A DNA stretch of 64,000 nt. It comes from Crossaster papposus. Lineage: Eukaryota > Echinodermata > Asteroidea > Velatida > Solasteridae. The stretch is taken from the NCBI GenBank assembly GCA_037893245.1, contig JBAIAA010001640.1, forward strand, positions 1 through 64,000, in the 5' to 3' direction. The notes under the pieces were generated by a model, which did not search any database, had not been told where the DNA came from, and saw only the letters and a list, made by a program, of their open reading frames with translations. This document shows positions 38,861 through 54,300 of the stretch, piece after piece. The position numbers were made by a program, and so were the translations under genes. Within the stretch, counting starts at the first letter, position 1. Each line of letters starts with the position of its first letter.

Positions 38861-41800
38861 CTTATGCACACTTCTTTCCCTTTACATATTTTTTATGCAC
38901 ACTTCTTTCCCTTTACATATTTCTTATGCACACTTCTTTCCCTTTACATATTTCTTATGCACACTTCTTTCCCTTTACATATTTCTTATGCACACTTCTT
39001 TCCCTTTACATATTTCTTATGCACACTTCTTTCCCTTTACATATTTCTTATGCACACTTCTTTCCCTTTACATATTTCTTATGCACACTTCTTTCCCTTT
39101 ACATATTTCTTATGCACACTTCTTTCCCTTTACATATTTCTTATGCACACTTCTTTCCCTTTACATATTTCTTATGCACACTTCTTTCCCTTTACATATT
39201 TCTTATGCACACTTCTTTCCCTTTACATATTTCTTATGCACACTTCTTTCCCTTTACATATTTCTTATGCACACTTCTTTCCCTTTACATATTTCTTATG
39301 CACACTTCTTTCCCTTTACATATTTCTTATGCACACTTCTTTCCCTTTACATATTTCTTATGCACACTTCTTTCCCTTTACATATTTCTTATGCACACTT
39401 CTTTCCCTTTACATATTTCTTATGCACACTTCTTTCCCTTTACATATTTCTTATGCACACTTCTTTCCCTTTACATATTTCTTATGCACACTTCTTTCCC
39501 TTTACATATTTCTTATGCACACTTCTTTCCCTTTACATATTTCTTATGCACACTTCTTTCCCTTTACATATTTCTTATGCACACTTCTTTCCCTTTACAT
39601 ATTTCTTATGCACACTTCTTTCCCTTTACATATTTCTTATGCACACTTCTTTCCCTTTACATATTTCTTATGCACACTTCTTTCCCTTTACATATTTCTT
39701 ATGCACACTTCTTTCCCTTTACATATTTCTTATGCACACTTCTTTCCCTTTACATATTTCTTATGCACACTTCTTTCCCTTTACATATTTCTTATGCACA
39801 CTTCTTTCCCTTTACATATTTCTTATGCACACTTCTTTCCCTTTACATATTTCTTATGCACACTTCTTTCCCTTTACATATTTCTTATGCACACTTCTTT
39901 CCCTTTACATATTTCTTATGCACACTTCTTTCCCTTTACATATTTCTTATGCACACTTCTTTCCCTTTACATATTTCTTATGCACACTTCTTTCCCTTTA
40001 CATATTTCTTATGCACACTTCTTTCCCTTTACATATTTCTTATGCACACTTCTTTCCCTTTACATATTTCTTATGCACACTTCTTTCCCTTTACATATTT
40101 CTTATGCACACTTCTTTCCCTTTACATATTTCTTATGCACACTTCTTTCCCTTTACATATTTCTTATGCACACTTCTTTCCCTTTACATATTTCTTATGC
40201 ACACTTCTTTCCCTTTACATATTTCTTATGCACACTTCTTTCCCTTTACATATTTCTTATGCACACTTCTTTCCCTTTACATATTTCTTATGCACACTTC
40301 TTTCCCTTTACATATTTCTTATGCACACTTCTTTCCCTTTACATATTTCTTATGCACACTTCTTTCCCTTTACATATTTCTTATGCACACTTCTTTCCCT
40401 TTACATATTTCTTATGCACACTTCTTTCCCTTTACATATTTCTTATGCACACTTCTTTCCCTTTACATATTTCTTATGCACACTTCTTTCCCTTTACATA
40501 TTTCTTATGCACACTTCTTTCCCTTTACATATTTCTTATGCACACTTCTTTCCCTTTACATATTTCTTATGCACACTTCTTTCCCTTTACATATTTCTTA
40601 TGCACACTTCTTTCCCTTTACATATTTCTTATGCACACTTCTTTCCCTTTACATATTTCTTATGCACACTTCTTTCCCTTTACATATTTCTTATGCACAC
40701 TTCTTTCCCTTTACATATTTCTTATGCACACTTCTTTCCCTTTACATATTTCTTATGCACACTTCTTTCCCTTTACATATTTCTTATGCACACTTCTTTC
40801 CCTTTACATATTTCTTATGCACACTTCTTTCCCTTTACATATTTCTTATGCACACTTCTTTCCCTTTACATATTTCTTATGCACACTTCTTTCCCTTTAC
40901 ATATTTCTTATGCACACTTCTTTCCCTTTACATATTTCTTATGCACACTTCTTTCCCTTTACATATTTCTTATGCACACTTCTTTCCCTTTACATATTTC
41001 TTATGCACACTTCTTTCCCTTTACATATTTCTTATGCACACTTCTTTCCCTTTACATATTTCTTATGCACACTTCTTTCCCTTTACATATTTCTTATGCA
41101 CACTTCTTTCCCTTTACATATTTCTTATGCACACTTCTTTCCCTTTACATATTTCTTATGCACACTTCTTTCCCTTTACATATTTCTTATGCACACTTCT
41201 TTCCCTTTACATATTTCTTATGCACACTTCTTTCCCTTTACATATTTCTTATGCACACTTCTTTCCCTTTACATATTTCTTATGCACACTTCTTTCCCTT
41301 TACATATTTCTTATGCACACTTCTTTCCCTTTACATATTTCTTATGCACACTTCTTTCCCTTTACATATTTCTTATGCACACTTCTTTCCCTTTACATAT
41401 TTCTTATGCACACTTCTTTCCCTTTACATATTTCTTATGCACACTTCTTTCCCTTTACATATTTCTTATGCACACTTCTTTCCCTTTACATATTTCTTAT
41501 GCACACTTCTTTCCCTTTACATATTTCTTATGCACACTTCTTTCCCTTTACATATTTCTTATGCACACTTCTTTCCCTTTACATATTTCTTATGCACACT
41601 TCTTTCCCTTTACATATTTCTTATGCACACTTCTTTCCCTTTACATATTTCTTATGCACACTTCTTTCCCTTTACATATTTCTTATGCACACTTCTTTCC
41701 CTTTACATATTTCTTATGCACACTTCTTTCCCTTTACATATTTCTTATGCACACTTCTTTCCCTTTACATATTTCTTATGCACACTTCTTTCCCTTTACA

Positions 41801-43696
41801 TATTTCTTATGCACACTTCTTTCCCTTTACATATTTCTTATGCACACTTCTTTCCCTTTACATATTTCTTATGCACACTTCTTTCCCTTTACATATTTCT
41901 TATGCACACTTCTTTCCCTTTACATATTTCTTATGCACACTTCTTTCCCTTTACATATTTCTTATGCACACTTCTTTCCCTTTACATATTTCTTATGCAC
42001 ACTTCTTTCCCTTTACATATTTCTTATGCACACTTCTTTCCCTTTACATATTTCTTATGCACACTTCTTTCCCTTTACATATTTCTTATGCACACTTCTT
42101 TCCCTTTACATATTTCTTATGCACACTTCTTTCCCTTTACATATTTCTTATGCACACTTCTTTCCCTTTACATATTTCTTATGCACACTTCTTTCCCTTT
42201 ACATATTTCTTATGCACACTTCTTTCCCTTTACATATTTCTTATGCACACTTCTTTCCCTTTACATATTTCTTATGCACACTTCTTTCCCTTTACATATT
42301 TCTTATGCACACTTCTTTCCCTTTACATATTTCTTATGCACACTTCTTTCCCTTTACATATTTCTTATGCACACTTCTTTCCCTTTACATATTTCTTATG
42401 CACACTTCTTTCCCTTTACATATTTCTTATGCACACTTCTTTCCCTTTACATATTTCTTATGCACACTTCTTTCCCTTTACATATTTCTTATGCACACTT
42501 CTTTCCCTTTACATATTTCTTATGCACACTTCTTTCCCTTTACATATTTCTTATGCACACTTCTTTCCCTTTACATATTTCTTATGCACACTTCTTTCCC
42601 TTTACATATTTCTTATGCACACTTCTTTCCCTTTACATATTTCTTATGCACACTTCTTTCCCTTTACATATTTCTTATGCACACTTCTTTCCCTTTACAT
42701 ATTTCTTATGCACACTTCTTTCCCTTTACATATTTCTTATGCACACTTCTTTCCCTTTACATATTTCTTATGCACACTTCTTTCCCTTTACATATTTCTT
42801 ATGCACACTTCTTTCCCTTTACATATTTCTTATGCACACTTCTTTCCCTTTACATATTTCTTATGCACACTTCTTTCCCTTTACATATTTCTTATGCACA
42901 CTTCTTTCCCTTTACATATTTCTTATGCACACTTCTTTCCCTTTACATATTTCTTATGCACACTTCTTTCCCTTTACATATTTCTTATGCACACTTCTTT
43001 CCCTTTACATATTTCTTATGCACACTTCTTTCCCTTTACATATTTCTTATGCACACTTCTTTCCCTTTACATATTTCTTATGCACACTTCTTTCCCTTTA
43101 CATATTTCTTATGCACACTTCTTTCCCTTTACATATTTCTTATGCACACTTCTTTCCCTTTACATATTTCTTATGCACACTTCTTTCCCTTTACATATTT
43201 CTTATGCACACTTCTTTCCCTTTACATATTTCTTATGCACACTTCTTTCCCTTTACATATTTCTTATGCACACTTCTTTCCCTTTACATATTTCTTATGC
43301 ACACTTCTTTCCCTTTACATATTTCTTATGCACACTTCTTTCCCTTTACATATTTCTTATGCACACTTCTTTCCCTTTACATATTTCTTATGCACACTTC
43401 TTTCCCTTTACATATTTCTTATGCACACTTCTTTCCCTTTACATATTTCTTATGCACACTTCTTTCCCTTTACATATTTCTTATGCACACTTCTTTCCCT
43501 TTACATATTTCTTATGCACACTTCTTTCCCTTTACATATTTCTTATGCACACTTCTTTCCCTTTACATATTTCTTATGCACACTTCTTTCCCTTTACATA
43601 TTTCTTATGCACACTTCTTTCCCTTTACATATTTCTTATGCACACTTCTTTCCCTTTACATATTTCTTATGCACACTTCTTTCCCTTTACATATTT
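38861..43696 (+). repeat. Highly homogeneous run of 156 monomers
   Basis: The interval between modules 38827 and 43699 equals 36 + 156 x 31 exactly. Apart from a TTTTTTATGC monomer near 38889, which also follows the modules at 35593 and 37179, I saw no departure from the consensus over about 4.8 kb. Either recent amplification or assembly consensus could explain this. Confidence 0.9.
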
Positions 43697-46600
43697 AACT
43701 CGAGGGCTTGTCCCGACATCATGCTGTTTATTTCTTATGCACACTTCTTTCCCTTTACATATTTCTTATGCACACTTCTTTCCCTTTACATATTTCTTAT
43801 GCACACTTCTTTCCCTTTACATATTTCTTATGCACACTTCTTTCCCTTTACATATTTCTTATGCACACTTCTTTCCCTTTACATATTTCTTATGCACACT
43901 TCTTTCCCTTTACATATTTCTTATGCACACTTCTTTCCCTTTACATATTTCTTATGCACACTTCTTTCCCTTTACATATTTCTTATGCACACTTCTTTCC
44001 CTTTACATATTTCTTATGCACACTTCTTTCCCTTTACATATTTCTTATGCACACTTCTTTCCCTTTACATATTTCTTATGCACACTTCTTTCCCTTTACA
44101 TATTTCTTATGCACACTTCTTTCCCTTTACATATTTCTTATGCACACTTCTTTCCCTTTACATATTTCTTATGCACACTTCTTTCCCTTTACATATTTCT
44201 TATGCACACTTCTTTCCCTTTACATATTTCTTATGCACACTTCTTTCCCTTTACATATTTCTTATGCACACTTCTTTCCCTTTACATATTTCTTATGCAC
44301 ACTTCTTTCCCTTTACATATTTCTTATGCACACTTCTTTCCCTTTACATATTTCTTATGCACACTTCTTTCCCTTTACATATTTCTTATGCACACTTCTT
44401 TCCCTTTACATATTTCTTATGCACACTTCTTTCCCTTTACATATTTCTTATGCACACTTCTTTCCCTTTACATATTTCTTATGCACACTTCTTTCCCTTT
44501 ACATATTTCTTATGCACACTTCTTTCCCTTTACATATTTCTTATGCACACTTCTTTCCCTTTACATATTTCTTATGCACACTTCTTTCCCTTTACATATT
44601 TCTTATGCACACTTCTTTCCCTTTACATATTTCTTATGCTCACTTCTTTCCCTTTACATATTTCTTATGCACACTTCTTTCCCTTTACATATTTCTTATG
44701 CACACTTCTTTCCCTTTACATATTTCTTATGCACACTTCTTTCCCTTTACATATTTCTTATGCACACTTCTTTCCCTTTACATATTTCTTATGCACACTT
44801 CTTTCCCTTTACATATTTCTTATGCACACTTCTTTCCTTTTACATGTTTAACTCGAGGGCTTATCCCGACATCATGTGTTTATTTCTTATGCACACTTCT
44901 TTCCCTTTACATATTTCTTATGCACACTTCTTTCCCTTTACATATTTTGTATGCACACTTCTTTCCCTTTACATATTTCTTATGCACACTTCTTTCCCTT
45001 TACATATTTCTTATGCACACTTCTTTCCCTTTACATATTTCTTATGCACACTTCTTTCCCTTTACATATTTCTTATGCACATTTCTTTCCCTTTACATAT
45101 TTCTTATGCACACTTCTTTCCCTTTACATATTTCTTATGCACACTTCTTTCCCTTTACATATTTCTTATGCACACTTCTTTCCCTTTACATATTTCTTAT
45201 GCACACTTCTTTCCCTTTACATATTTCTTATGCACACTTCTTTCCCTTTACATATTTCTTATGCACACTTCTTTCCCTTTACATATTTCTTATGCACACT
45301 TCTTTCCCTTTACATATTTCTTATGCACACTTCTTTCCCTTTACATATTTCTTATGCACACTTCTTTCCCTTTACATATTTCTTATGCACACTTCTTTCC
45401 CTTTACATATTTCTTATGCACACTTCTTTCCCTTTACATATTTCTTATGCACACTTCTTTCCCTTTACATATTTCTTATGCACACTTCTTTCCCTTTACA
45501 TATTTCTTATGCACACTTCTTTCCCTTTACATATTTCTTATGCACACTTCTTTCCCTTTACATATTAACTCGAGGGCTTGTCCCGACATCATGTGTTTAT
45601 TTCTTATGCACACTTCTTTCCCTTTACATATTTCTTATGCACACTTCTTTCCCTTTACATATTTCTTATGCACACTTCTTTCCCTTTACATATTTCTTAT
45701 GCACACTTCTTTCCCTTTACATATTTCTTATGCACACTTCTTTCCCTTTACATATTTCTTATGCACACTTCTTTCCCTTTACATATTTCTTATGCACACT
45801 TCTTTCCCTTTACATATTTTTTATGCACACTTCTTTCCCTTTACATATTTCTTATGCACACTTCTTTCCCTTTACATATTTCTTGTGCACACTTCTTTCC
45901 CTTTACATATTTCTTATGCACACTTCTTTCCCTTTACATATTTCTTATGCACACTTCTTTCCCTTTACATATTTCTTATGCACACTTCTTTCCCTTTACA
46001 TATTTCTTATGCACACTTCTTTCCCTTTACATATTTCTTATGCACACTTCTTTCCCTTTACATATTTCTTATGCACACTTCTTTCCCTTTACATATTTCT
46101 TATGCACACTTCTTTCCCTTTACATATTTCTTATGCACACTTCTTTCCCTTTACATATTTAACTCGAGGGCTTGTCCGACATCATGTGTTATTTCTTATG
46201 CACACTTCTTTCCCTTTACATATTTCTTATGCACACTTCTTTCCCTTTACATATTTCTTATGCACACTTCTTTCCCTTTACATATTTCTTATGCACACTT
46301 CTTTCCCTTTACATATTTCTTATGCACACTTCTTTCCCTTTACATATTTCTTATGCACACTTCTATCCCTTTACATATTTCTTATGCACACTTCTTTCCC
46401 TTTACATATTTCTTATGCACACTTCTTTCCCTTTACATATTTCTTATGCACACTTCTTTCCCTTTACATATTTCTTATGCACACTTCTTTCCCTTTACAT
46501 ATTTCTTATGCACACTTCTTTCCCTTTACATATTTCTTATGCACACTTCTTTCCTTTACATATTTCTTATGCACACTTCTTTCCCTTTACATATTTCTTA

Positions 46601-48375
46601 TGCACACTTCTTTCCCTTTACATATTTCTTATGCACACTTCTTTCCCTTTACATATTTCTTATGCACACTTCTTTCCCTTTACATATTTCTTATGCACAC
46701 TTCTTTCCCTTTACATATTTCTTATGCACACTTCTTTCCCTTTACATATTTCTTATGCACACTTCTATCCCTTTACATATTTCTTATGCACACTTCTTTC
46801 CCTTTACATATTTCTTATGCACACTTCTTTCCCTTTACATATTTCTTATGCACACTTCTTTCCCTTTACATATTTCTTATGCACACTTCTTTCCCTTTAC
46901 ATATTTCTTATGCACACTTCTTTCCCTTTACATATTTCTTATGCACACTTCTTTCCCTTTACATATTTCTTATGCACACTTCTTTCCCTTTACATATTTC
47001 TTATGCACACTTCTTTCCCTTTACATATTTAACTCGAGGGCTTGTTCCCACATCATGTGTTTATTTCTTATGCACACTTCTTTCCCTTTACATATTTCTT
47101 CTGCACACTTCTTTCCCTTTACATATTTCTTATGCACACTTCTTTCCCTTTACATATTTCTTATGCACACTTCTTTCCCTTTACATATTTCTTATGCACA
47201 CTTCTTTCCCTTTACATATTTCTTATGCACACTTCTTTCCCTTTACATATTTCTTATGCACACTTCTTTCCCTTTACATATTTCTTATGCACACTTCTTT
47301 CCCTTTACATATTTCTTATGCACACTTCTTTCCCTTTACATATTTCTTATGCACACTTCTTTCCCTTTATATATTTCTTATGCACACTTCTTTCCCTTTA
47401 CATATTTCTTATGCACACTTCTTTCCCTTTACATATTTCTTATGCACACTTCTTTCCCTTTACATATTTCGTATGCACACTTCTTTCCCTTTACATATTT
47501 CTTATGCACACTTCTTTCCCTTTACATATTTCTTATGCACACTTCTTTCCCTTTACATATTTCTTATGCACACTTCTTTCCCTTTACATATTTCTTATGC
47601 ACACTTCTTTCCCTTTACATATTTCTTATGCACACTTCTTTCCCTTTACATATTTCTTATGCACACTTCTTTCCCTTTACATATTTCTTATGCACACTTC
47701 TTTCCCTTTACATATGTCTTATGCACACTTCTTTCCCTTTACATATTTCTTATGCACACTTCTTTCCCTTTACATATTTCTTATGCACACTTCTTTCCCT
47801 TTACATATTTCTTATGCACACTTCTTTCCCTTTACATATTTAACTCGAGGCTTGTTCCACATCATGTGTTATTTCTTATGCACACTTCTTTCCCTTTACA
47901 TATTTCTTATGCACACTTCTTTCCCTTTACATATTTCTTATGCACACTTCTTTCCCTTTACATATTTCTTATGCACACTTCTTTCCCTTTACATATTTCT
48001 TATGCACACTTCTTTCCCTTTACATATTTCTTATGCACACTTCTTTCCCTTTACATATTTCTTATGCACACTTCTTTCCCTTTACATATTTCTTATGCAC
48101 ACTTCTTTCCCTTTACATATTTCTTATGCACACTTCTTTCCCTTTACATATTTCTTATGCACACTTCTTTCCCTTTACATATTTCTTATGCACACTTCTT
48201 TCCCTTTACATATTTCTTATGCACACTTCTTTCCCTTTACATATTTCTTATGCACACTTCTTTCCCTTTACATATTTCTTATGCACACTTCTTTCCCTTT
48301 ACATATTTCTTATGCACACTTCTTTCCCTTTACATGTTTAACTCGAGGGCTTATCCCGACATCATGTGTTTATTT
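43697..48375 (+). repeat. Seven widely spaced modules with small lesions
   Basis: Modules at 43699, 44852, 45569, 46163, 47033, 47844 and 48342, with 36, 22, 18, 27, 25 and 15 monomers between them. Lesions are ATGCTGTTTA after 43699, a missing T before 45569, TTGTCCGAC and GTGTTATTT at 46163, and GAGGCTTG, TTCCACATC and GTGTTATTT at 47844. The modules at 44852 and 48342 share ACATGTTTAACTCGAGG with TTATCCCGAC. CTTCTATCCC occurs twice, 402 bp apart (46363 and 46765), with a one-base-short monomer between. No gene is visible. Confidence 0.85.
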
Positions 48376-51300
48376 CTTATGCACACTTCTTTCCCTTTAC
48401 ATATTTCTTATGCACACTTCTTTCCCTTTACATATTTCTTATGCACACTTCTTTCCCTTTACATATTTCTTATGCACACTTCTTTCCCTTTACATATTTC
48501 TTATGCACACTTCTTTCCCTTTACATATTTCTTATGCACACTTCTTTCCCTTTACATATTTCTTATGCACACTTCTTTCCCTTTACATATTTCTTATGCA
48601 CACTTCTTTCCCTTTACATATTTCTTATGCACACTTCTTTCCCTTTACATATTTCTTATGCACACTTCTTTCCCTTTACATATTTCTTATGCACACTTCT
48701 TTCCCTTTACATATTTCTTATGCACACTTCTTTCCCTTTACATATTTCTTATGCACACTTCTTTCCCTTTACATATTTCTTATGCACACTTCTTTCCCTT
48801 TACATATTTCTTATGCACACTTCTTTCCCTTTACATATTTCTTATGCACACTTCTTTCCCTTTACATATTTCTTATGCACACTTCTTTCCCTTTACATAT
48901 TTCTTATGCACACTTCTTTCCCTTTACATATTTCTTATGCACACTTCTTTCCCTTTACATATTTCTTATGCACACTTCTTTCCCTTTACATATTTCTTAT
49001 GCACACTTCTTTCCCTTTACATATTTCTTATGCACACTTCTTTCCCTTTACATATTTCTTATGCACACTTCTTTCCCTTTACATATTTCTTATGCACACT
49101 TCTTTCCCTTTACATATTTCTTATGCACACTTCTTTCCCTTTACATATTTCTTATGCACACTTCTTTCCCTTTACATATTTCTTATGCACACTTCTTTCC
49201 CTTTACATATTTCTTATGCACACTTCTTTCCCTTTACATATTTCTTATGCACACTTCTTTCCCTTTACATATTTCTTATGCACACTTCTTTCCCTTTACA
49301 TATTTCTTATGCACACTTCTTTCCCTTTACATATTTCTTATGCACACTTCTTTCCCTTTACATATTTCTTATGCACACTTCTTTCCCTTTACATATTTCT
49401 TATGCACACTTCTTTCCCTTTACATATTTCTTATGCACACTTCTTTCCCTTTACATATTTCTTATGCACACTTCTTTCCCTTTACATATTTCTTATGCAC
49501 ACTTCTTTCCCTTTACATATTTCTTATGCACACTTCTTTCCCTTTACATATTTCTTATGCACACTTCTTTCCCTTTACATATTTCTTATGCACACTTCTT
49601 TCCCTTTACATATTTCTTATGCACACTTCTTTCCCTTTACATATTTCTTATGCACACTTCTTTCCCTTTACATATTTCTTATGCACACTTCTTTCCCTTT
49701 ACATATTTCTTATGCACACTTCTTTCCCTTTACATATTTCTTATGCACACTTCTTTCCCTTTACATATTTCTTATGCACACTTCTTTCCCTTTACATATT
49801 TCTTATGCACACTTCTTTCCCTTTACATATTTCTTATGCACACTTCTTTCCCTTTACATATTTCTTATGCACACTTCTTTCCCTTTACATATTTCTTATG
49901 CACACTTCTTTCCCTTTACATATTTCTTATGCACACTTCTTTCCCTTTACATATTTCTTATGCACACTTCTTTCCCTTTACATATTTCTTATGCACACTT
50001 CTTTCCCTTTACATATTTCTTATGCACACTTCTTTCCCTTTACATATTTCTTATGCACACTTCTTTCCCTTTACATATTTCTTATGCACACTTCTTTCCC
50101 TTTACATATTTCTTATGCACACTTCTTTCCCTTTACATATTTCTTATGCACACTTCTTTCCCTTTACATATTTCTTATGCACACTTCTTTCCCTTTACAT
50201 ATTTCTTATGCACACTTCTTTCCCTTTACATATTTCTTATGCACACTTCTTTCCCTTTACATATTTCTTATGCACACTTCTTTCCCTTTACATATTTCTT
50301 ATGCACACTTCTTTCCCTTTACATATTTCTTATGCACACTTCTTTCCCTTTACATATTTCTTATGCACACTTCTTTCCCTTTACATATTTCTTATGCACA
50401 CTTCTTTCCCTTTACATATTTCTTATGCACACTTCTTTCCCTTTACATATTTCTTATGCACACTTCTTTCCCTTTACATATTTCTTATGCACACTTCTTT
50501 CCCTTTACATATTTCTTATGCACACTTCTTTCCCTTTACATATTTCTTATGCACACTTCTTTCCCTTTACATATTTCTTATGCACACTTCTTTCCCTTTA
50601 CATATTTCTTATGCACACTTCTTTCCCTTTACATATTTCTTATGCACACTTCTTTCCCTTTACATATTTCTTATGCACACTTCTTTCCCTTTACATATTT
50701 CTTATGCACACTTCTTTCCCTTTACATATTTCTTATGCACACTTCTTTCCCTTTACATATTTCTTATGCACACTTCTTTCCCTTTACATATTTCTTATGC
50801 ACACTTCTTTCCCTTTACATATTTCTTATGCACACTTCTTTCCCTTTACATATTTCTTATGCACACTTCTTTCCCTTTACATATTTCTTATGCACACTTC
50901 TTTCCCTTTACATATTTCTTATGCACACTTCTTTCCCTTTACATATTTCTTATGCACACTTCTTTCCCTTTACATATTTCTTATGCACACTTCTTTCCCT
51001 TTACATATTTCTTATGCACACTTCTTTCCCTTTACATATTTCTTATGCACACTTCTTTCCCTTTACATATTTCTTATGCACACTTCTTTCCCTTTACATA
51101 TTTCTTATGCACACTTCTTTCCCTTTACATATTTCTTATGCACACTTCTTTCCCTTTACATATTTCTTATGCACACTTCTTTCCCTTTACATATTTCTTA
51201 TGCACACTTCTTTCCCTTTACATATTTCTTATGCACACTTCTTTCCCTTTACATATTTCTTATGCACACTTCTTTCCCTTTACATATTTCTTATGCACAC

Positions 51301-54300
51301 TTCTTTCCCTTTACATATTTCTTATGCACACTTCTTTCCCTTTACATATTTCTTATGCACACTTCTTTCCCTTTACATATTTCTTATGCACACTTCTTTC
51401 CCTTTACATATTTCTTATGCACACTTCTTTCCCTTTACATATTTCTTATGCACACTTCTTTCCCTTTACATATTTCTTATGCACACTTCTTTCCCTTTAC
51501 ATATTTCTTATGCACACTTCTTTCCCTTTACATATTTCTTATGCACACTTCTTTCCCTTTACATATTTCTTATGCACACTTCTTTCCCTTTACATATTTC
51601 TTATGCACACTTCTTTCCCTTTACATATTTCTTATGCACACTTCTTTCCCTTTACATATTTCTTATGCACACTTCTTTCCCTTTACATATTTCTTATGCA
51701 CACTTCTTTCCCTTTACATATTTCTTATGCACACTTCTTTCCCTTTACATATTTCTTATGCACACTTCTTTCCCTTTACATATTTCTTATGCACACTTCT
51801 TTCCCTTTACATATTTCTTATGCACACTTCTTTCCCTTTACATATTTCTTATGCACACTTCTTTCCCTTTACATATTTCTTATGCACACTTCTTTCCCTT
51901 TACATATTTCTTATGCACACTTCTTTCCCTTTACATATTTCTTATGCACACTTCTTTCCCTTTACATATTTCTTATGCACACTTCTTTCCCTTTACATAT
52001 TTCTTATGCACACTTCTTTCCCTTTACATATTTCTTATGCACACTTCTTTCCCTTTACATATTTCTTATGCACACTTCTTTCCCTTTACATATTTCTTAT
52101 GCACACTTCTTTCCCTTTACATGATTTCTTATGCACACTTCTTTCCCTTTACATATTTCTTATGCACACTTCTTTCCCTTTACATATTTCTTATGCACAC
52201 TTCTTTCCCTTTACATATTTCTTATGCACACTTCTTTCCCTTTACATATTTCTTATGCACACTTCTTTCCCTTTACATATTTCTTATGCACACTTCTTTC
52301 CCTTTACATATTTCTTATGCACACTTCTTTCCCTTTACATATTTCTTATGCACACTTCTTTCCCTTTACATATTTCTTATGCACACTTCTTTCCCTTTAC
52401 ATATTTCTTATGCACACTTCTTTCCCTTTACATATTTCTTATGCACACTTCTTTCCCTTTACATATTTCTTATGCACACTTCTTTCCCTTTACATATTTC
52501 TTATGCACACTTCTTTCCCTTTACATATTTCTTATGCACACTTCTTTCCCTTTACATATTTCTTATGCACACTTCTTTCCCTTTACATATTTCTTATGCA
52601 CACTTCTTTCCCTTTACATATTTCTTATGCACACTTCTTTCCCTTTACATATTTCTTATGCACACTTCTTTCCCTTTACATATTTCTTATGCACACTTCT
52701 TTCCCTTTACATATTTCTTATGCACACTTCTTTCCCTTTACATATTTCTTATGCACACTTCTTTCCCTTTACATATTTCTTATGCACACTTCTTTCCCTT
52801 TACATATTTCTTATGCACACTTCTTTCCCTTTACATATTTCTTATGCACACTTCTTTCCCTTTACATATTTCTTATGCACACTTCTTTCCCTTTACATAT
52901 TTCTTATGCACACTTCTTTCCCTTTACATATTTCTTATGCACACTTCTTTCCCTTTACATATTTCTTATGCACACTTCTTTCCCTTTACATATTTCTTAT
53001 GCACACTTCTTTCCCTTTACATATTTCTTATGCACACTTCTTTCCCTTTACATATTTCTTATGCACACTTCTTTCCCTTTACATATTTCTTATGCACACT
53101 TCTTTCCCTTTACATATTTCTTATGCACACTTCTTTCCCTTTACATATTTCTTATGCACACTTCTTTCCCTTTACATATTTCTTATGCACACTTCTTTCC
53201 CTTTACATATTTCTTATGCACACTTCTTTCCCTTTACATATTTCTTATGCACACTTCTTTCCCTTTACATATTTCTTATGCACACTTCTTTCCCTTTACA
53301 TATTTCTTATGCACACTTCTTTCCCTTTACATATTTCTTATGCACACTTCTTTCCCTTTACATATTTCTTATGCACACTTCTTTCCCTTTACATATTTCT
53401 TATGCACACTTCTTTCCCTTTACATATTTCTTATGCACACTTCTTTCCCTTTACATATTTCTTATGCACACTTCTTTCCCTTTACATATTTCTTATGCAC
53501 ACTTCTTTCCCTTTACATATTTCTTATGCACACTTCTTTCCCTTTACATATTTCTTATGCACACTTCTTTCCCTTTACATATTTCTTATGCACACTTCTT
53601 TCCCTTTACATATTTCTTATGCACACTTCTTTCCCTTTACATATTTCTTATGCACACTTCTTTCCCTTTACATATTTCTTATGCACACTTCTTTCCCTTT
53701 ACATATTTCTTATGCACACTTCTTTCCCTTTACATATTTCTTATGCACACTTCTTTCCCTTTACATATTTCTTATGCACACTTCTTTCCCTTTACATATT
53801 TCTTATGCACACTTCTTTCCCTTTACATATTTCTTATGCACACTTCTTTCCCTTTACATATTTCTTATGCACACTTCTTTCCCTTTACATATTTCTTATG
53901 CACACTTCTTTCCCTTTACATATTTCTTATGCACACTTCTTTCCCTTTACATATTTCTTATGCACACTTCTTTCCCTTTACATATTTCTTATGCACACTT
54001 CTTTCCCTTTACATATTTCTTATGCACACTTCTTTCCCTTTACATATTTCTTATGCACACTTCTTTCCCTTTACATATTTCTTATGCACACTTCTTTCCC
54101 TTTACATATTTCTTATGCACACTTCTTTCCCTTTACATATTTCTTATGCACACTTCTTTCCCTTTACATATTTCTTATGCACACTTCTTTCCCTTTACAT
54201 ATTTCTTATGCACACTTCTTTCCCTTTACATATTTCTTATGCACACTTCTTTCCCTTTACATATTTCTTATGCACACTTCTTTCCCTTTACATATTTCTT

